Positions 1-8,150 are shown, counted from the stretch's first letter. The stretch: DNA of 64,000 nucleotides from Alkalihalobacillus sp. TS-13 (GCF_019720915.1 NZ_JAHKSI010000001.1:682001-746000), one strand, 5' to 3'. Numbers and translations are program-made. The notes: generated by a model from the letters alone, not told the origin.

Positions 1-933
1 GGAAAGTGCTGATAAACCGATATGGTGGCCCATCACTTTCGGTTCGACTGTACGTCGGATAATCAAAAGAATGACTGCTAATACTGCTAGCTTTGTTCCT
101 AAAACGACATTACCGATAAGCAGATAATACAGTGCCCACGGTCCAAGAATGACAATCGAACCGATGATCGGAATGAAATCGATCACCCAGATGATGAACG
201 CCATTAATAGAGCAACCTTAGGAACAATCATGTATAGACCGATTAATGCTGCGATGAATATGACAATGCTGACTAAAAATTGCGCTTTCATGAAACCGAA
301 AATAACATAAGATAATCTTGTGCTCATGAAATGCACTTTCTCTGCAGTTTTTTCAGTCATATGTGAATAGACCCTTTTTTTCAATCGGGGGATATCTAAG
401 AGAAATAAGAATAATGTAAGAAGGTAAACAATAATACTTACGAGAAAACTTGGGATGAAAGAAACCAGAGAAGTAAGTGATTCAATATAGTTCTTCTCAA
501 GCAGTTTCGTCCGAATCGACTCTAAAAATTGATCTACTTGACTATTGATTTCAATTACGATTTCTTCCGGCAGATCTTGTGCTGCTTTTTCAAAATTTTT
601 CTCTATATCATCCCATACATTATTCACTTCTGAAATATAGGTTGGGGAATTTTCCACGAAATTAATGGCAGAAGTGACTACTTTAGTTACCAAAAAATAG
701 CTCCCGATCCCCATCAGAACGACGAAAAGTGAAAACACGATGAATACGGATAAGTTACGTTTGAAGGAGAATTTCTTTTGAAACATTTTAACAGCCGGTT
801 CTAAAAGCAAAGCGGTCAACAGTGCAAAAACGATGGGAAGTGCAATCGGCAGGATCCATACAAATGATGCAATGACAATGAGTGCGACTAACGTGTAAAT
901 GATCCAACGTTTACGTGTTGAAAATTGGTTCAA
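1..933 (-). CDS. AI-2E family membrane permease, YtvI-like (3' end cut off by window edge)
   Basis: The reading frame runs from a TTG at 933 to the left edge without a stop, giving 311 residues of a protein usually near 350-370. An AAAGGAGG ribosome site lies about 6 nt before the TTG. The protein opens with a basic stretch and a long hydrophobic region (about residues 12-45), a second membrane segment (about 60-80), a soluble stretch of roughly 80 residues, then more membrane segments including a FIIWVIDFIPIIGS motif near the end, which is the layout of the AI-2E exporter/permease family. Sporulation protein YtvI belongs to this family and the N-terminus resembles it, but paralogs are common and I do not assign a symbol. 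The substrate cannot be told from the sequence. Confidence 0.8.
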   Translation of the reverse strand, partial: MNQFSTRKRWIIYTLVALIVIASFVWILPIALPIVFALLTALLLEPAVKMFQKKFSFKRNLSVFIVFSLFVVLMGIGSYFLVTKVVTSAINFVENSPTYISEVNNVWDDIEKNFEKAAQDLPEEIVIEINSQVDQFLESIRTKLLEKNYIESLTSLVSFIPSFLVSIIVYLLTLFLFLLDIPRLKKRVYSHMTEKTAEKVHFMSTRLSYVIFGFMKAQFLVSIVIFIAALIGLYMIVPKVALLMAFIIWVIDFIPIIGSIVILGPWALYYLLIGNVVLGTKLAVLAVILLIIRRTVEPKVMGHHIGLSALS

Positions 934-1111
934 CTTGGTCCTCCTTTCCCGCCAAAATTCATATGTATCAGGCTTGGACAATGAAAAATCAAAATAACGT
1001 CTTTTAGTCCTTACTTTATATTATATTGGTTTTGTGAAATTATGAACAGAGCTCCAGCCGGAAATATGATCATTGTTAAAGAAAATTCAAATAAATGAAT
1101 CCGAAAAATAG

Positions 1112-1148
1112 CTGTACAAAAAAAGGGCGACTTTTAAGTCAGCCCCTT
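1112..1148 (-). terminator. Intrinsic terminator of the YugN-like gene
   Basis: On the minus strand, directly after the stop of the YugN-like gene, an A-rich/G-rich arm ending GGGGCTGACT pairs with AGTCGCCC followed by a run of seven T. One base is bulged. Confidence 0.7.
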
Positions 1149-1511
1149 TTACGCTGTATGATGCTTATCAATTTCTTCATTAAGTTTATTCAAAATCTTT
1201 TTACAGGTTGTAACGACATTTTTCGGAAAATCCTCATCGTATTCAACACCGTGAGGGTAATAATGCTTTCCAAGGTATGGTTCCATAATTTTGATCAATG
1301 CATGCGAGGATTCAACTTCTCCTTCGACTGCATAGCAAGGAATTCTTAAATAGAATACCTCACCAGTATCCATACTTTCAAACTTATAATCATATGTAAT
1401 TCGTTCGTAATCCCATTGGCCAGCACGGACCAATCCGACATCATGCATCAAATGTTCGAGTATTTCAAAATTAATGACTTTACCTGCTAGTCCGATTTCT
1501 TCAAATTTCAT
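1149..1511 (-). CDS. YugN-like family protein
   Basis: A 120-residue cytoplasmic protein without membrane segments. The stretches RAGQWDYERITYD (about residues 30-42), YAVEGEVESSHA (about 60-71) and LGKHYYPHGVEY (about 80-91) are the hallmarks of the YugN-like family of Bacillaceae, whose function is unknown. The length fits the family. It stands alone with its own terminator just downstream; it is not part of the ylb block in Bacillus subtilis, so its position here is a local arrangement. Start chosen at the ATG at 1511, preceded by a GGAGGATGACAC ribosome site. Confidence 0.85.
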   Translation of the reverse strand: MKFEEIGLAGKVINFEILEHLMHDVGLVRAGQWDYERITYDYKFESMDTGEVFYLRIPCYAVEGEVESSHALIKIMEPYLGKHYYPHGVEYDEDFPKNVVTTCKKILNKLNEEIDKHHTA

Positions 1512-1742
1512 GTGTCATCCTCCACATCCTTCGATATGTTCTTCCTTCATAATAATAGTACGAAACAGATTAAGATGCAATCTTTCAGTTATGATTCCTT
1601 ACAATTATATATGATTTTTGAAAAGAAATCGAAAATTTGGCAAGACTAGACAATATGCAACAGAATGAAAGCGAGCGATGGTAACGTTAAACACAGACCA
1701 ACAGACACACAAAAAATTCTATTCGAAGGAAGGTTGATGTTT

Positions 1743-2177
1743 ATGAAAAAATTAAGGGATATAATGACTGACAACGTGGATTATTGTACAACACTTGATA
1801 ACGTGTATGAAGCAGCTGTCAAAATGAAGGAAGATAACGTAGGCGCCATTCCAGTATGTGAAGATGACAAGCTAGTTGGCATGATTACTGATCGTGATAT
1901 TGTGATCCGAGGTGTAGCAGAAAAAAAGCCGAATGCCTCAAAGATTACTGATGTCATGAGTAATGAAATTATTACCGGGACACCTGATATGGGAATAGAG
2001 GAAGCTGTAAAGCTCATGTCCAAACATGAGATACGGAGGTTACCAATCGTTGAGCAGAGTAAACTTGTTGGTATTGTCTCATTAGGAGATCTAGCTACCC
2101 ATTATGAAAGTAATCAACAAGCTGGGAGCGCATTGACTGAAATATCAGAAGCGGAGCCGGATCAACCAATGCATTGA
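1743..2177 (+). CDS. ylbB: Tandem CBS-domain protein YlbB
   Basis: Two CBS domains fill this 144-residue protein: the first about residues 5-65 (IMTDNVDYCTTLDNV, then VGMITDRDIV) and the second about 72-130 (VMSNEIITGTPD, then VGIVSLGDLA). CBS pairs bind adenosyl ligands and sense energy state; no catalytic domain is attached. It is the first ylb gene here and sits just before ylbC as in B. subtilis. The frame is open further upstream to 1665, but AAGGAAGG at 1726-1733 lies 9 nt before the ATG at 1743 and matches the normal family start; the ATG at 1737 is only 3 nt from it. The C-terminal 20 residues are acidic and low-complexity. A strong terminator follows. Confidence 0.88.
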   Translation: MKKLRDIMTDNVDYCTTLDNVYEAAVKMKEDNVGAIPVCEDDKLVGMITDRDIVIRGVAEKKPNASKITDVMSNEIITGTPDMGIEEAVKLMSKHEIRRLPIVEQSKLVGIVSLGDLATHYESNQQAGSALTEISEAEPDQPMH

Positions 2178-2190
2178 ATAGAAACGTCTG

Positions 2191-2219
2191 GTTGACCTTA
2201 TTTGAAGGTCAACTTTTTT
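2191..2219 (+). terminator. Terminator after ylbB
   Basis: Perfect stem GTTGACCTT / AAGGTCAAC with a 5-nt loop followed by six T. Confidence 0.9.
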
Positions 2220-2344
2220 GTGTTATAGTGAGGTATTGCGAAGTGATAAATTGAATAAGATGTTAATTAATAGATTGTATTCTATGGATAGACAAGTATA
2301 GAGCTATACGGTAATGTGAAAGTAAGATTCGACAACCTTTTTAT

Positions 2345-2413
2345 AAGGCTTGGTTATACCTGATTGTTGATTTTTGAGAAATTCACTTTAACAGTATTAT
2401 TTAATAAAGCCTT
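2345..2413. repeat. MITE-like repeat family A, short form
   Basis: A 69-bp element bounded by AAGGCTTGGTTA and its inverted counterpart TAATAAAGCCTT. Inside is GTTGATTTTTGAGAAATTCAC, the same edge sequence that flanks the long copies at 7008 and 37370, but the long GC-rich core is missing. It lies in the ylbC leader, ending about 15 nt before the gene's ribosome site. Confidence 0.7.
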
Positions 2414-2436
2414 TAAGAAAAAAAGGGGGAGGGTGT

Positions 2437-3477
2437 ATGAGAAGTATTGGATTGATCATCATAATTGCAGTCATATTTTATGGATTCAGCATATTTTACG
2501 ATGATTTAACCGAACTCCCGGATTATTCAGAACCCCCTATTGAACAAACTGAATCGGATTCTTCTGATCAGCCAAGCAGCGACCTCGATTTACCTGAAGA
2601 AGGTATCAGCAAATTTTTCCAAATGAACCAGGAAGAATTGATTACCAAAATAGGTGAACCTGATCGGATCGATCCTACTTCTTACGGGTACCAATGGTGG
2701 ATTTACGATCAGGATCCAGACCAGTATATCCAGTTTGGACTGGATAAAGGCAGAGTGGTCACCATGTTTGTCATTGGGAAGAAAGTAGATGTTTCTCCTT
2801 TGAAAATTGGGCAAAAACGATCTGAAGTTGAAAAGCATCTTAAGATGGATAATAAAGCGAAGCTCAAGGTTGAAGGAAATGAATACCAATTTGAATTGAC
2901 ACAAGAAGAGATGAAAACCAGACCACTTGTAAAAATCAATGGGATATGGGCGCAGCTTTATATGGATAAATTCAAAGAAACCCTCGTCGGGATCCGCTAC
3001 GTGACGCCGGAGGTATTGATCATGCAGCGTCCTTATTCCCTTGAATATCGGGGCAAGTTGATCGACCAACCAGAATTGGACCAGAGGAATTGGGAAGAAG
3101 TTCAAAATGCTGAAGAGATTCAAATATTCACACTGACGAATGTCATCCGTAAACAATACAATGTCCCGGCACTCCAATGGCATGAAGAAACGTCACAGGT
3201 TGCTTTTGGACATAGCAAGGAAATGAATGAAGAAAATTACTTTTCTCATGAATCACCGAACACAGGTAATTTATCAAATCGGTTGGACAGAAAAGATATC
3301 AAATACATCCAAGCTGGAGAAAATATAGCCGCAAATTATATTGATGGCATCGAAGCAGTGGTCGGTTGGTTGAATAGCGAAGGGCACCGTAAAGCGATGT
3401 TGAATAAGGAATTCACACACCTCGGTGTAGGCGTATATCAGAGGTATTATACTCAGAACTTCATCGTACCGTGGTGA
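2437..3477 (+). CDS. ylbC: CAP (SCP/PR-1) domain protein YlbC
   Basis: A 346-residue protein, the same length as B. subtilis YlbC. It has one N-terminal hydrophobic segment (about residues 3-20) that acts as signal or anchor, an acidic Ser/Asp-rich linker (about 30-52), a CAP-associated N-terminal domain (about 58-200), and a C-terminal CAP domain (about 225-346) with the typical HSKEMNEENYFSHESP, GENIA and GHRKAMLN motifs. It is therefore expected outside the membrane; the biochemical role of bacterial CAP proteins is not settled. Start ATG at 2437 follows a GGGGGAGGGTGT site. The leader contains a short family-A repeat. Confidence 0.9.
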   Translation: MRSIGLIIIIAVIFYGFSIFYDDLTELPDYSEPPIEQTESDSSDQPSSDLDLPEEGISKFFQMNQEELITKIGEPDRIDPTSYGYQWWIYDQDPDQYIQFGLDKGRVVTMFVIGKKVDVSPLKIGQKRSEVEKHLKMDNKAKLKVEGNEYQFELTQEEMKTRPLVKINGIWAQLYMDKFKETLVGIRYVTPEVLIMQRPYSLEYRGKLIDQPELDQRNWEEVQNAEEIQIFTLTNVIRKQYNVPALQWHEETSQVAFGHSKEMNEENYFSHESPNTGNLSNRLDRKDIKYIQAGENIAANYIDGIEAVVGWLNSEGHRKAMLNKEFTHLGVGVYQRYYTQNFIVPW

Positions 3478-3495
3478 CAATGATATATACGTAGA

Positions 3496-3530
3496 AAAAG
3501 GGGAGACTTTTGGTAAGAGTCTCCCCTTTT
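3496..3530. terminator. Terminator after ylbC
   Basis: Perfect 13-bp stem AAAAGGGGAGACT / AGTCTCCCCTTTT with A-run and T-run on either side, so it could work on both strands, serving ylbC and, weakly, the convergent thioesterase gene. Confidence 0.88.
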
Positions 3531-3599
3531 CTATGTGTCTGTTACTCTTTATAGTATTTAGCGAAATCAACTTCTTTTCCGTGATACTTAAGCCTTCAT

Positions 3600-4094
3600 C
3601 TAGGCTTTTCTTGGAACCAGATAAAAGCTTCCGGTTGCTGCTGCAACAAGGGTACCGTTTTCATTGTAAATCTTTGCTTCTGTCACAGAAGTCTTCGTCC
3701 CTAGGTGGAGAATTTCTGCTCTGCATTTAAGGAATTCTCCAACTCCCGGTGCGGTGTAGTTTATTTTCATTTCGGATGTGACAGCCACTTTATCATCTGG
3801 TATCTTCCGGTTGACGAAAGTACCCATTGCTGTATCTGCGAGTGTAGCTGTAAAACCTCCATGTACGATATCCACAGTATTCGCCAAAAACGGGGTGATC
3901 GGGATCGTCATGACAAGCTGAGCTCCATTTTCTTCGATTTCAGTCTCCATGAACGCTGTTATATATGTATTGTACTTTCCTCTCCTCTTACCATCTATTC
4001 CATCCAAAACTTGCTTTAACACGTTCATATCCTCATTCGAGCCGTTTTCAATTATACCTTTTGCTTTCTCAAGCAGTTGATCCACTGTTTCCAT
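3600..4094 (-). CDS. PaaI-family hotdog thioesterase
   Basis: A 164-residue single-domain hotdog fold protein. The motif NTVDIVHGGFTATLADTAMG (about residues 70-89) carries the HGG and Asp of the PaaI/YdiI thioesterase family, which hydrolyse acyl-CoA or aromatic acyl-CoA thioesters. The N-terminal 45 residues are a helical extension. Start taken at the ATG at 4094, with AAAGAGGA 7 nt upstream, rather than the in-frame ATG at 4112 that has no such site. It lies antisense between ylbC and ylbD, where B. subtilis has no such gene, so it is an accessory insertion. The substrate is unknown; a link to the fatty-acid genes at 16-21 kb is possible but unproven. Confidence 0.82.
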   Translation of the reverse strand: METVDQLLEKAKGIIENGSNEDMNVLKQVLDGIDGKRRGKYNTYITAFMETEIEENGAQLVMTIPITPFLANTVDIVHGGFTATLADTAMGTFVNRKIPDDKVAVTSEMKINYTAPGVGEFLKCRAEILHLGTKTSVTEAKIYNENGTLVAAATGSFYLVPRKA

Positions 4095-4236
4095 TTGATG
4101 TCCTCTTTTCATATTTACTTATTCAAGTGTACCAGTGAAAAAATCACACTTGCAACTATAAAATAGGCGAACATAATCAACTCCTGCGTTGTACTATATA
4201 CTGTAGGCTTGAGTTGAACGTATGGGAGGCATTATA

Positions 4237-4656
4237 GTGAGTAAGCAAGCGAAAAATAATGAAAAGGTCGAACAATTCAAGATGTTTGTACGCTCACACC
4301 CTGGATTAATCGATCACGTAAAGAACGGAAACCAGACCTGGCAAGATGTGTTTACAGAGTGGAATCTACTCGGAGAAGATCATGAACAATGGGGTAACTA
4401 TATAGAGCGGAAGATTGGAGTTTCATCTACAGCAACAGGGAAGACGAAGAAAAAAGGGAAAAACGTAAATGATATCTCTGTCGGGGAAATCCTTACGATG
4501 TTCAAGAACATGGATATGGATGAAGTGCGCCAATATGCTTCACAACTTAGTTCCGCAATGGCTGGTATCCAAGATATGTTACAGCAATTTCAATCTAAAG
4601 GTCCAAGAAGACCACCATATCAAAACAATCCGTTTAACCAATTTTTCAAAGATTAA
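4237..4656 (+). CDS. ylbD: Putative spore coat protein YlbD
   Basis: A 139-residue protein (B. subtilis YlbD about 132). The N-terminal half has the family pattern FKMFVRSHPGLIDHVKNG, then TWQDVFTEWNLLGEDHEQW; the C-terminal part is rich in Met, Gln and Pro and ends in a PYQNNPFNQFF tail. YlbD is described as a coat-associated protein. Start set at the GTG at 4237 because GGGAGG at 4224-4229 sits 7 nt before it; the ATG at 4222 overlaps that site. ylbE follows 17 nt downstream and is probably co-transcribed. Confidence 0.85.
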   Translation: MSKQAKNNEKVEQFKMFVRSHPGLIDHVKNGNQTWQDVFTEWNLLGEDHEQWGNYIERKIGVSSTATGKTKKKGKNVNDISVGEILTMFKNMDMDEVRQYASQLSSAMAGIQDMLQQFQSKGPRRPPYQNNPFNQFFKD

Positions 4657-4673
4657 TAAAGGGAGTATGCAGG

Positions 4674-4901
4674 ATGCGTAAAGAAATCATTGATTACTTA
4701 GATCAACGACCAGAGCTGAAATTCATCGTCCGTGAACATCCTGATTGGTATCGTAAGTTATCACGTGACCCCGCTGCAATACAAGAGCTGGAAAATGAAG
4801 CGAAATTCTTTTATGGTCAGACATTCGGACAGAAAATCGACCGTTTACATGGACAGATTGAAACACTTTCTAGACTCTTTCAATTGTTTGTAAAACATTA
4901 A
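4674..4901 (+). CDS. ylbE: YlbE family protein
   Basis: A 75-residue protein of the YlbE family: RPELKFIVREHPDWYRKLSRDP (about residues 12-33) is the recognisable core, followed by a short helical tail. Function unknown. It is placed directly after ylbD with an AAAGGGAG site and followed by an extended hairpin. The HPG/HPDW motifs shared by YlbD (SHPGLIDHV) and YlbE (EHPDWYRKL) suggest the two are related or interacting coat-type proteins; that is inference. Confidence 0.85.
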   Translation: MRKEIIDYLDQRPELKFIVREHPDWYRKLSRDPAAIQELENEAKFFYGQTFGQKIDRLHGQIETLSRLFQLFVKH

Positions 4902-4903
4902 TG

Positions 4904-4985
4904 AAGGTTGACTCGCAACAGAGTGTGTATAACCTCTAAATTCCGGTGTATGGGAGGTTAGCACAACTTATGAGTCAACCTTTTA
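4904..4985 (+). terminator. Nested two-stem hairpin after ylbE
   Basis: Outer 11-bp stem AAGGTTGACTC (4904-4914) / GAGTCAACCTT (4972-4982) encloses a second 7-bp stem TAACCTC (4930-4936) / GAGGTTA (4954-4960); a short T-run follows. It is larger than a simple terminator. Confidence 0.65.
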
Positions 4986-5069
4986 TTTGGAATTAGGGAC
5001 CGATTATATGAGCATGGGATATTTTACAGGACACCTGTAAAACCTATCGGATGAGGAGGTGCATCCGGT

Positions 5070-5498
5070 GTGGTTATTTTTCGTGTAATCGCTTTTGTAA
5101 TAATCATCACTATCATATCAGGTTGTCAGATTAACGGTCCGGGAAAGATACACAAGGTAACGATAGAAAAAGACCCGTCAGCCTTTCAGGTTGTTGAAGT
5201 TACAAATCCTGCCAGCACCTTATCATTGACAGTCAGACATATGGTGTCAAATGATGATGTGTTTGTGGAATGTTATGTGCCAGGATTTCAATTTACCGAT
5301 AGAAGCACTTCAAATACAAACAAAGAAGGGCATCTGAAAATCTCGGTGGATCATCAAAAGCCCTATTCTGTATATAAAGCAGCTTTCATTGTAAAAAACT
5401 TGTCTAAAGGGACACATGAAATCGCGGTTACCCTTGTAGATAGTCAAGGGAAGACGATCGAGGGTTTGTATGAGCAATTTGTAGTGACCATCCCCTGA
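5070..5498 (+). CDS. Small predicted lipoprotein, unknown function
   Basis: A 142-residue protein that begins with a hydrophobic signal (residues 4-17) ending in the lipobox IISGC, so Cys19 would be lipid-modified and the protein held on the outer face of the membrane. The remainder (about 45-140) has a beta-rich pattern with alternating hydrophobic residues, like an Ig-type or YtkA-like fold, ending FVVTIP. I do not recognise a family. Start is the GTG at 5070 with GAGGAGGT 9 nt upstream. It converges on the ATP-grasp gene with 3 nt between the stops and lacks a counterpart in the B. subtilis ylb region. Confidence 0.7.
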   Translation: MVIFRVIAFVIIITIISGCQINGPGKIHKVTIEKDPSAFQVVEVTNPASTLSLTVRHMVSNDDVFVECYVPGFQFTDRSTSNTNKEGHLKISVDHQKPYSVYKAAFIVKNLSKGTHEIAVTLVDSQGKTIEGLYEQFVVTIP

Positions 5499-5501
5499 TG
5501 A

Positions 5502-6314
5502 TCAAGAAGGTACTTTCAAGGTTGTTCCGATCGGGTTTGGCGGAAGTAACGGCCTGAATTGCTCTAAAAGATATTGAAATATCTTTTCTTCAAGATTGAT
5601 TTTCTCTGCTCGGAGCGCCTCATTTCCAAATAACGTATTGAACTCCAAAAAGTAAAACCTTCCGTCAACTACCGCAAGATCAAATCCCGCATGGTTGATG
5701 TTCAATTCTCTCGCTACTTCGATCGTAAGCTTGAGAGCATCCTCGGGAATATCATGAAACGAAATGCTACCACCTTTTGCTACATTATTATGAAATTGAT
5801 TTTCGCCTGACCGCCAGTATGCCGCGATTACTTCTTCCCCGACAACACACACTCTTAAATCCCGATCCATTTCCAAGAATTCCTGGATGTAAAGGGCGGA
5901 GTTGTTTACTGCGTATTCTATGAATTCCTCTTCTGAATGAATTAGAAAAACGCCACGTCCCATCGAATTACGGGGCTCCTTCGCCACGAATGGAAAAGGA
6001 AATGTTTCCAGGATATAATCGATGTTCTTTTTAGAATTCCCTAGAATTTCAGTATATGGAACGTGTTCAGGGCTTACTGTCCAAAGGGCTCTTGTCATTT
6101 CTACTTTATCGTGACCCAAATGTATAGATTCGACACTTGGGAATATGGGTTTCTTGAGTCCATATACAAGTGAATTGACCTGCCAATGCTCTGGAAATAA
6201 AATTACATCCGCATTCTTGATCGACGCCTGTTCCCGAAACATAAGCTCAGGTTTGATATACCGAATCCCAGGAATGCCGATCGTCCGGAATGGATTAAAT
6301 GTTACAATTTTCAT
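5502..6314 (-). CDS. ATP-grasp domain protein (RimK/LysX-like ligase fold)
   Basis: A 270-residue protein with an ATP-grasp domain: PFPFVAKEPRNSMGRGVFLI (about residues 106-125) is the nucleotide-binding strand and glycine loop, YIQEFLEMDRDLRVCVVGEEV (about 141-161) holds the ligand Glu and Arg, and GFDLAVVDGRFYFLEFNTLFG (about 210-230) carries the metal-binding Asp and Glu/Asn. The N-terminal 90 residues are a small Rossmann-like domain. Such enzymes join a carboxylate to an amine using ATP (RimK, LysX, glutathione synthase-like). Substrate unknown. It lies antisense between the lipoprotein gene and ricF. Start ATG at 6314 follows a weak purine-rich site. Confidence 0.8.
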   Translation of the reverse strand: MKIVTFNPFRTIGIPGIRYIKPELMFREQASIKNADVILFPEHWQVNSLVYGLKKPIFPSVESIHLGHDKVEMTRALWTVSPEHVPYTEILGNSKKNIDYILETFPFPFVAKEPRNSMGRGVFLIHSEEEFIEYAVNNSALYIQEFLEMDRDLRVCVVGEEVIAAYWRSGENQFHNNVAKGGSISFHDIPEDALKLTIEVARELNINHAGFDLAVVDGRFYFLEFNTLFGNEALRAEKINLEEKIFQYLLEQFRPLLPPNPIGTTLKVPS

Positions 6315-6511
6315 TTTACTATCCCCTAAAATATACTAAACGAGAAAATTATATAGCTGGAATGAAAAACTGTCAATAAAATTTTTTAGTGTAATAAGGA
6401 ATGAAGAAATATTTGAGGTGGAATATCTTAGAATGAAAGATTGGAAATAAGGGGACAATTTGTGGCATACTATACATAACCCAGAAATGCAGGGTGGAGG
6501 TGTGTTTTTAT

Positions 6512-6952
6512 ATGTTAGCAACAGTAGAGAGTATTGAAATACTGGACGGTGCCGATGAATTGGCATCAGTCATCGTCAATTCAGATACAGGACAAGAATA
6601 TAAAGAAGCTAAGAAGAAGCTTCAAAAAGATAAAGAGGCTCAGAAAATGATTCATGAGTTCTCCAAAATGAAGGAAAAGTATGAAGAGGTTCAACGCTTC
6701 GGTAAATATCATCCGGATTACAAGACTGTGTCCACGGACATCCGTGTCTTGAAGCGTGAGATAGATCTTAACGAGACTGTGGCATCATTCAAAAAAGCTG
6801 AAAAAGAACTTGAAACGCTTTTGAATGATATCTGTGGTATACTGGCAGGTCAAGTTTCTAAAAACATCAAGGTACCAACAGGCAACCCTTTCTTCGATAA
6901 CATGTCGTGTGGTGGAGGATGTGGATCTGGAGGAGCATGCGGCTGCGGTTAA
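6512..6952 (+). CDS. ricF: RicF (YlbF), subunit of the Y-complex with Cys-rich tail
   Basis: A 146-residue helical protein strongly like B. subtilis YlbF: VQRFGKYHPDYK (about residues 59-70) and KVPTGNPFFDNMS (about 120-132) are diagnostic. The C-terminus CGGGCGSGGACGCG supplies four cysteines. In B. subtilis RicF joins RicA (YmcA) and RicT (YaaT) in an iron-sulfur complex that promotes RNase Y-dependent mRNA processing and is needed for competence, biofilm formation and sporulation; the tail helps bind the clusters. Start at ATG 6512 with GTGGAGGTG upstream; an in-frame codon further 5' is open but lacks a ribosome site. Followed by a strong terminator, so monocistronic. Confidence 0.93.
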   Translation: MLATVESIEILDGADELASVIVNSDTGQEYKEAKKKLQKDKEAQKMIHEFSKMKEKYEEVQRFGKYHPDYKTVSTDIRVLKREIDLNETVASFKKAEKELETLLNDICGILAGQVSKNIKVPTGNPFFDNMSCGGGCGSGGACGCG

Positions 6953-6965
6953 TAGAATTATTGGG

Positions 6966-6999
6966 AGAGGGTAACCGTTCAAAGGTTATCCTCTTTTTC
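6966..6999 (+). terminator. Terminator after ricF
   Basis: AGAGGGTAACC pairs with GGTTATCCTCT (one G-T pair), followed by a T-rich tail. Confidence 0.88.
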
Positions 7000-7007
7000 T
7001 TCTACTT

Positions 7008-7418
7008 AAGGCTTTGTTATACTTTTTTGTAGATTTTTGCGAAATTCACTCCCTTTCCGCGGGGAGACGAAAAGCGGAAGAGACCCGATTAGTTCACGTA
7101 GGTCATTGGAGAACTGACGAGGAGGCTCGAACCAAACAAGACTTGGTTCTGCGTGTGCCTACTCATAAGGATGTCAATCAATGTGTTGCCGCCGCAGGAA
7201 GTTTGAAGTGATCCAAGTGACTGGTCGCTGAGCTAGACATCACTTCAAAGCATTAGCCCTAGATCCGCAAGCCTCCTCACTTGCACAGGATGTGCTGTCT
7301 TTTAGTCGAAGATCCTTTAAGAGTGGGGCCACGCCTGGCTCGCTTTTCCCGCATGAGTGTCGCAAATTTCGCTTCAATCAAACTTAGTCAGAAATCAACA
7401 GTATTAATTAAAAAAGCC
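7008..7418. repeat. MITE-like repeat family A, long copy
   Basis: A 411-bp non-coding element filling the gap between ricF and the Cys-rich gene. It starts AAGGCTTTGTTAT and ends in ATTAAAAAAGCC, an imperfect inverted end. Next inside are GCGAAATTCACTCCCTTTCC and, near the other end, CCCGCATGAGTGTCGC then AAATTTCGC, which are roughly inverted to each other. Interior blocks (GACGAGGAGGCT, TGATCCAAGTGACTGGTCGC, GCAAGCCTCCTCACTTGC) recur in the copies at 15711, 23571 and 37370. Short ORFs inside it are not conserved genes. Confidence 0.78.
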
Positions 7419-7447
7419 ATGCTTAAAAAGTGGTAAGTTTTGAAAGA

Positions 7448-7765
7448 TCAACGAAAACGAATACAGTCATGACAAAGGTTTCCACAACAGAACATCTTTT
7501 GTTGCGGGACATAAAAACGACATCGGTAAACGATCATTTGTTCTTCGGAGCGAACATAAGTGGATTCGAAGTGCAGACGTTTCCCTTTCATTGCTGATAC
7601 AGCAGCCCTTTCGATGATCTGTTCCACTTCTTTCCTCTCAATAGAGGAATCTGATGTTAAATAAAGGAACGGTATGCCTGCCCTTTTTGCAATTGACACA
7701 TCTGTAAACTTTGAAGTGTTGAGCAGTTTTTTCATAAACATACTCCAAACCGTTTCAAGATCCAT
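7448..7765 (-). CDS. Conserved-looking small protein with C-terminal Cys cluster, unknown
   Basis: A 105-residue protein, no membrane segment. The N-terminal part (about residues 1-60) is alpha-helical in pattern; the C-terminus is FCCGNLCHDCIRFR, with four cysteines and a His in eleven residues, suggesting a metal or iron-sulfur site. GAGGTGG lies about 8 nt before the ATG at 7765. I do not recognise the family. It sits antisense between ricF (itself a Cys-tailed iron-sulfur protein) and ylbG, immediately behind a family-A repeat. Coding potential is supported by the good ribosome site and normal codon use, not by a known homolog. Confidence 0.6.
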   Translation of the reverse strand: MDLETVWSMFMKKLLNTSKFTDVSIAKRAGIPFLYLTSDSSIERKEVEQIIERAAVSAMKGKRLHFESTYVRSEEQMIVYRCRFYVPQQKMFCCGNLCHDCIRFR

Positions 7766-7858
7766 GGACTACCACCTCAGGTAAAGTCATATAAGTAATT
7801 GCGTGCGGTTTATCTTCATGCTAGACTGAATTAAAACTGGTTAAAAGGAGTTCCGCTC

Positions 7859-8134
7859 ATGCTAACGAATCGAACTGGATTAGCCATCTGGCTTCATTCA
7901 TTAAAATACATAAAACAACTTCGTAAATTTGGCAACATCCATTATGTTTCGAAACGGATGAAATATGCAGTATTGTATTGCGATACCGCCCAGAAAGATC
8001 GCATCATCGAGAAGATTGAAAAACTTCATTTTGTGAAGAAAGTAGAACCTTCTCATAAAGCTTATATTAAGACAGAGTATCAAAATGCACGTCCGGATAA
8101 GGCGAAAGAATATGATTATAAAATAGGGCTTTAA
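7859..8134 (+). CDS. ylbG: YlbG (DUF2129) family protein
   Basis: A 91-residue basic protein typical of the YlbG family: GLAIWLHSLKYIKQLRKFGN (about residues 7-26), then RMKYAVLYCD (about 35-44) and FVKKVEPSHK (about 60-69). Family members are about 90 residues and of unknown function; in Firmicutes the gene is linked to ylbF and rsmD, as here. An AAAAGGAG site lies 9 nt before the ATG. It converges with the DUF7147-like gene, leaving 16 nt between stops and no obvious terminator. Confidence 0.88.
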   Translation: MLTNRTGLAIWLHSLKYIKQLRKFGNIHYVSKRMKYAVLYCDTAQKDRIIEKIEKLHFVKKVEPSHKAYIKTEYQNARPDKAKEYDYKIGL

Positions 8135-8150
8135 TCGCGATTGAACATTA

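Noticed and set aside
2590-3183. 197-codon minus-strand frame opposite ylbC
   Set aside because: Antisense shadow of a well-supported gene; no ribosome site.
7014-7211. Short plus-strand frame downstream of ricF
   Set aside because: Lies inside the long repeat at 7008-7418; related frames in other copies are broken.
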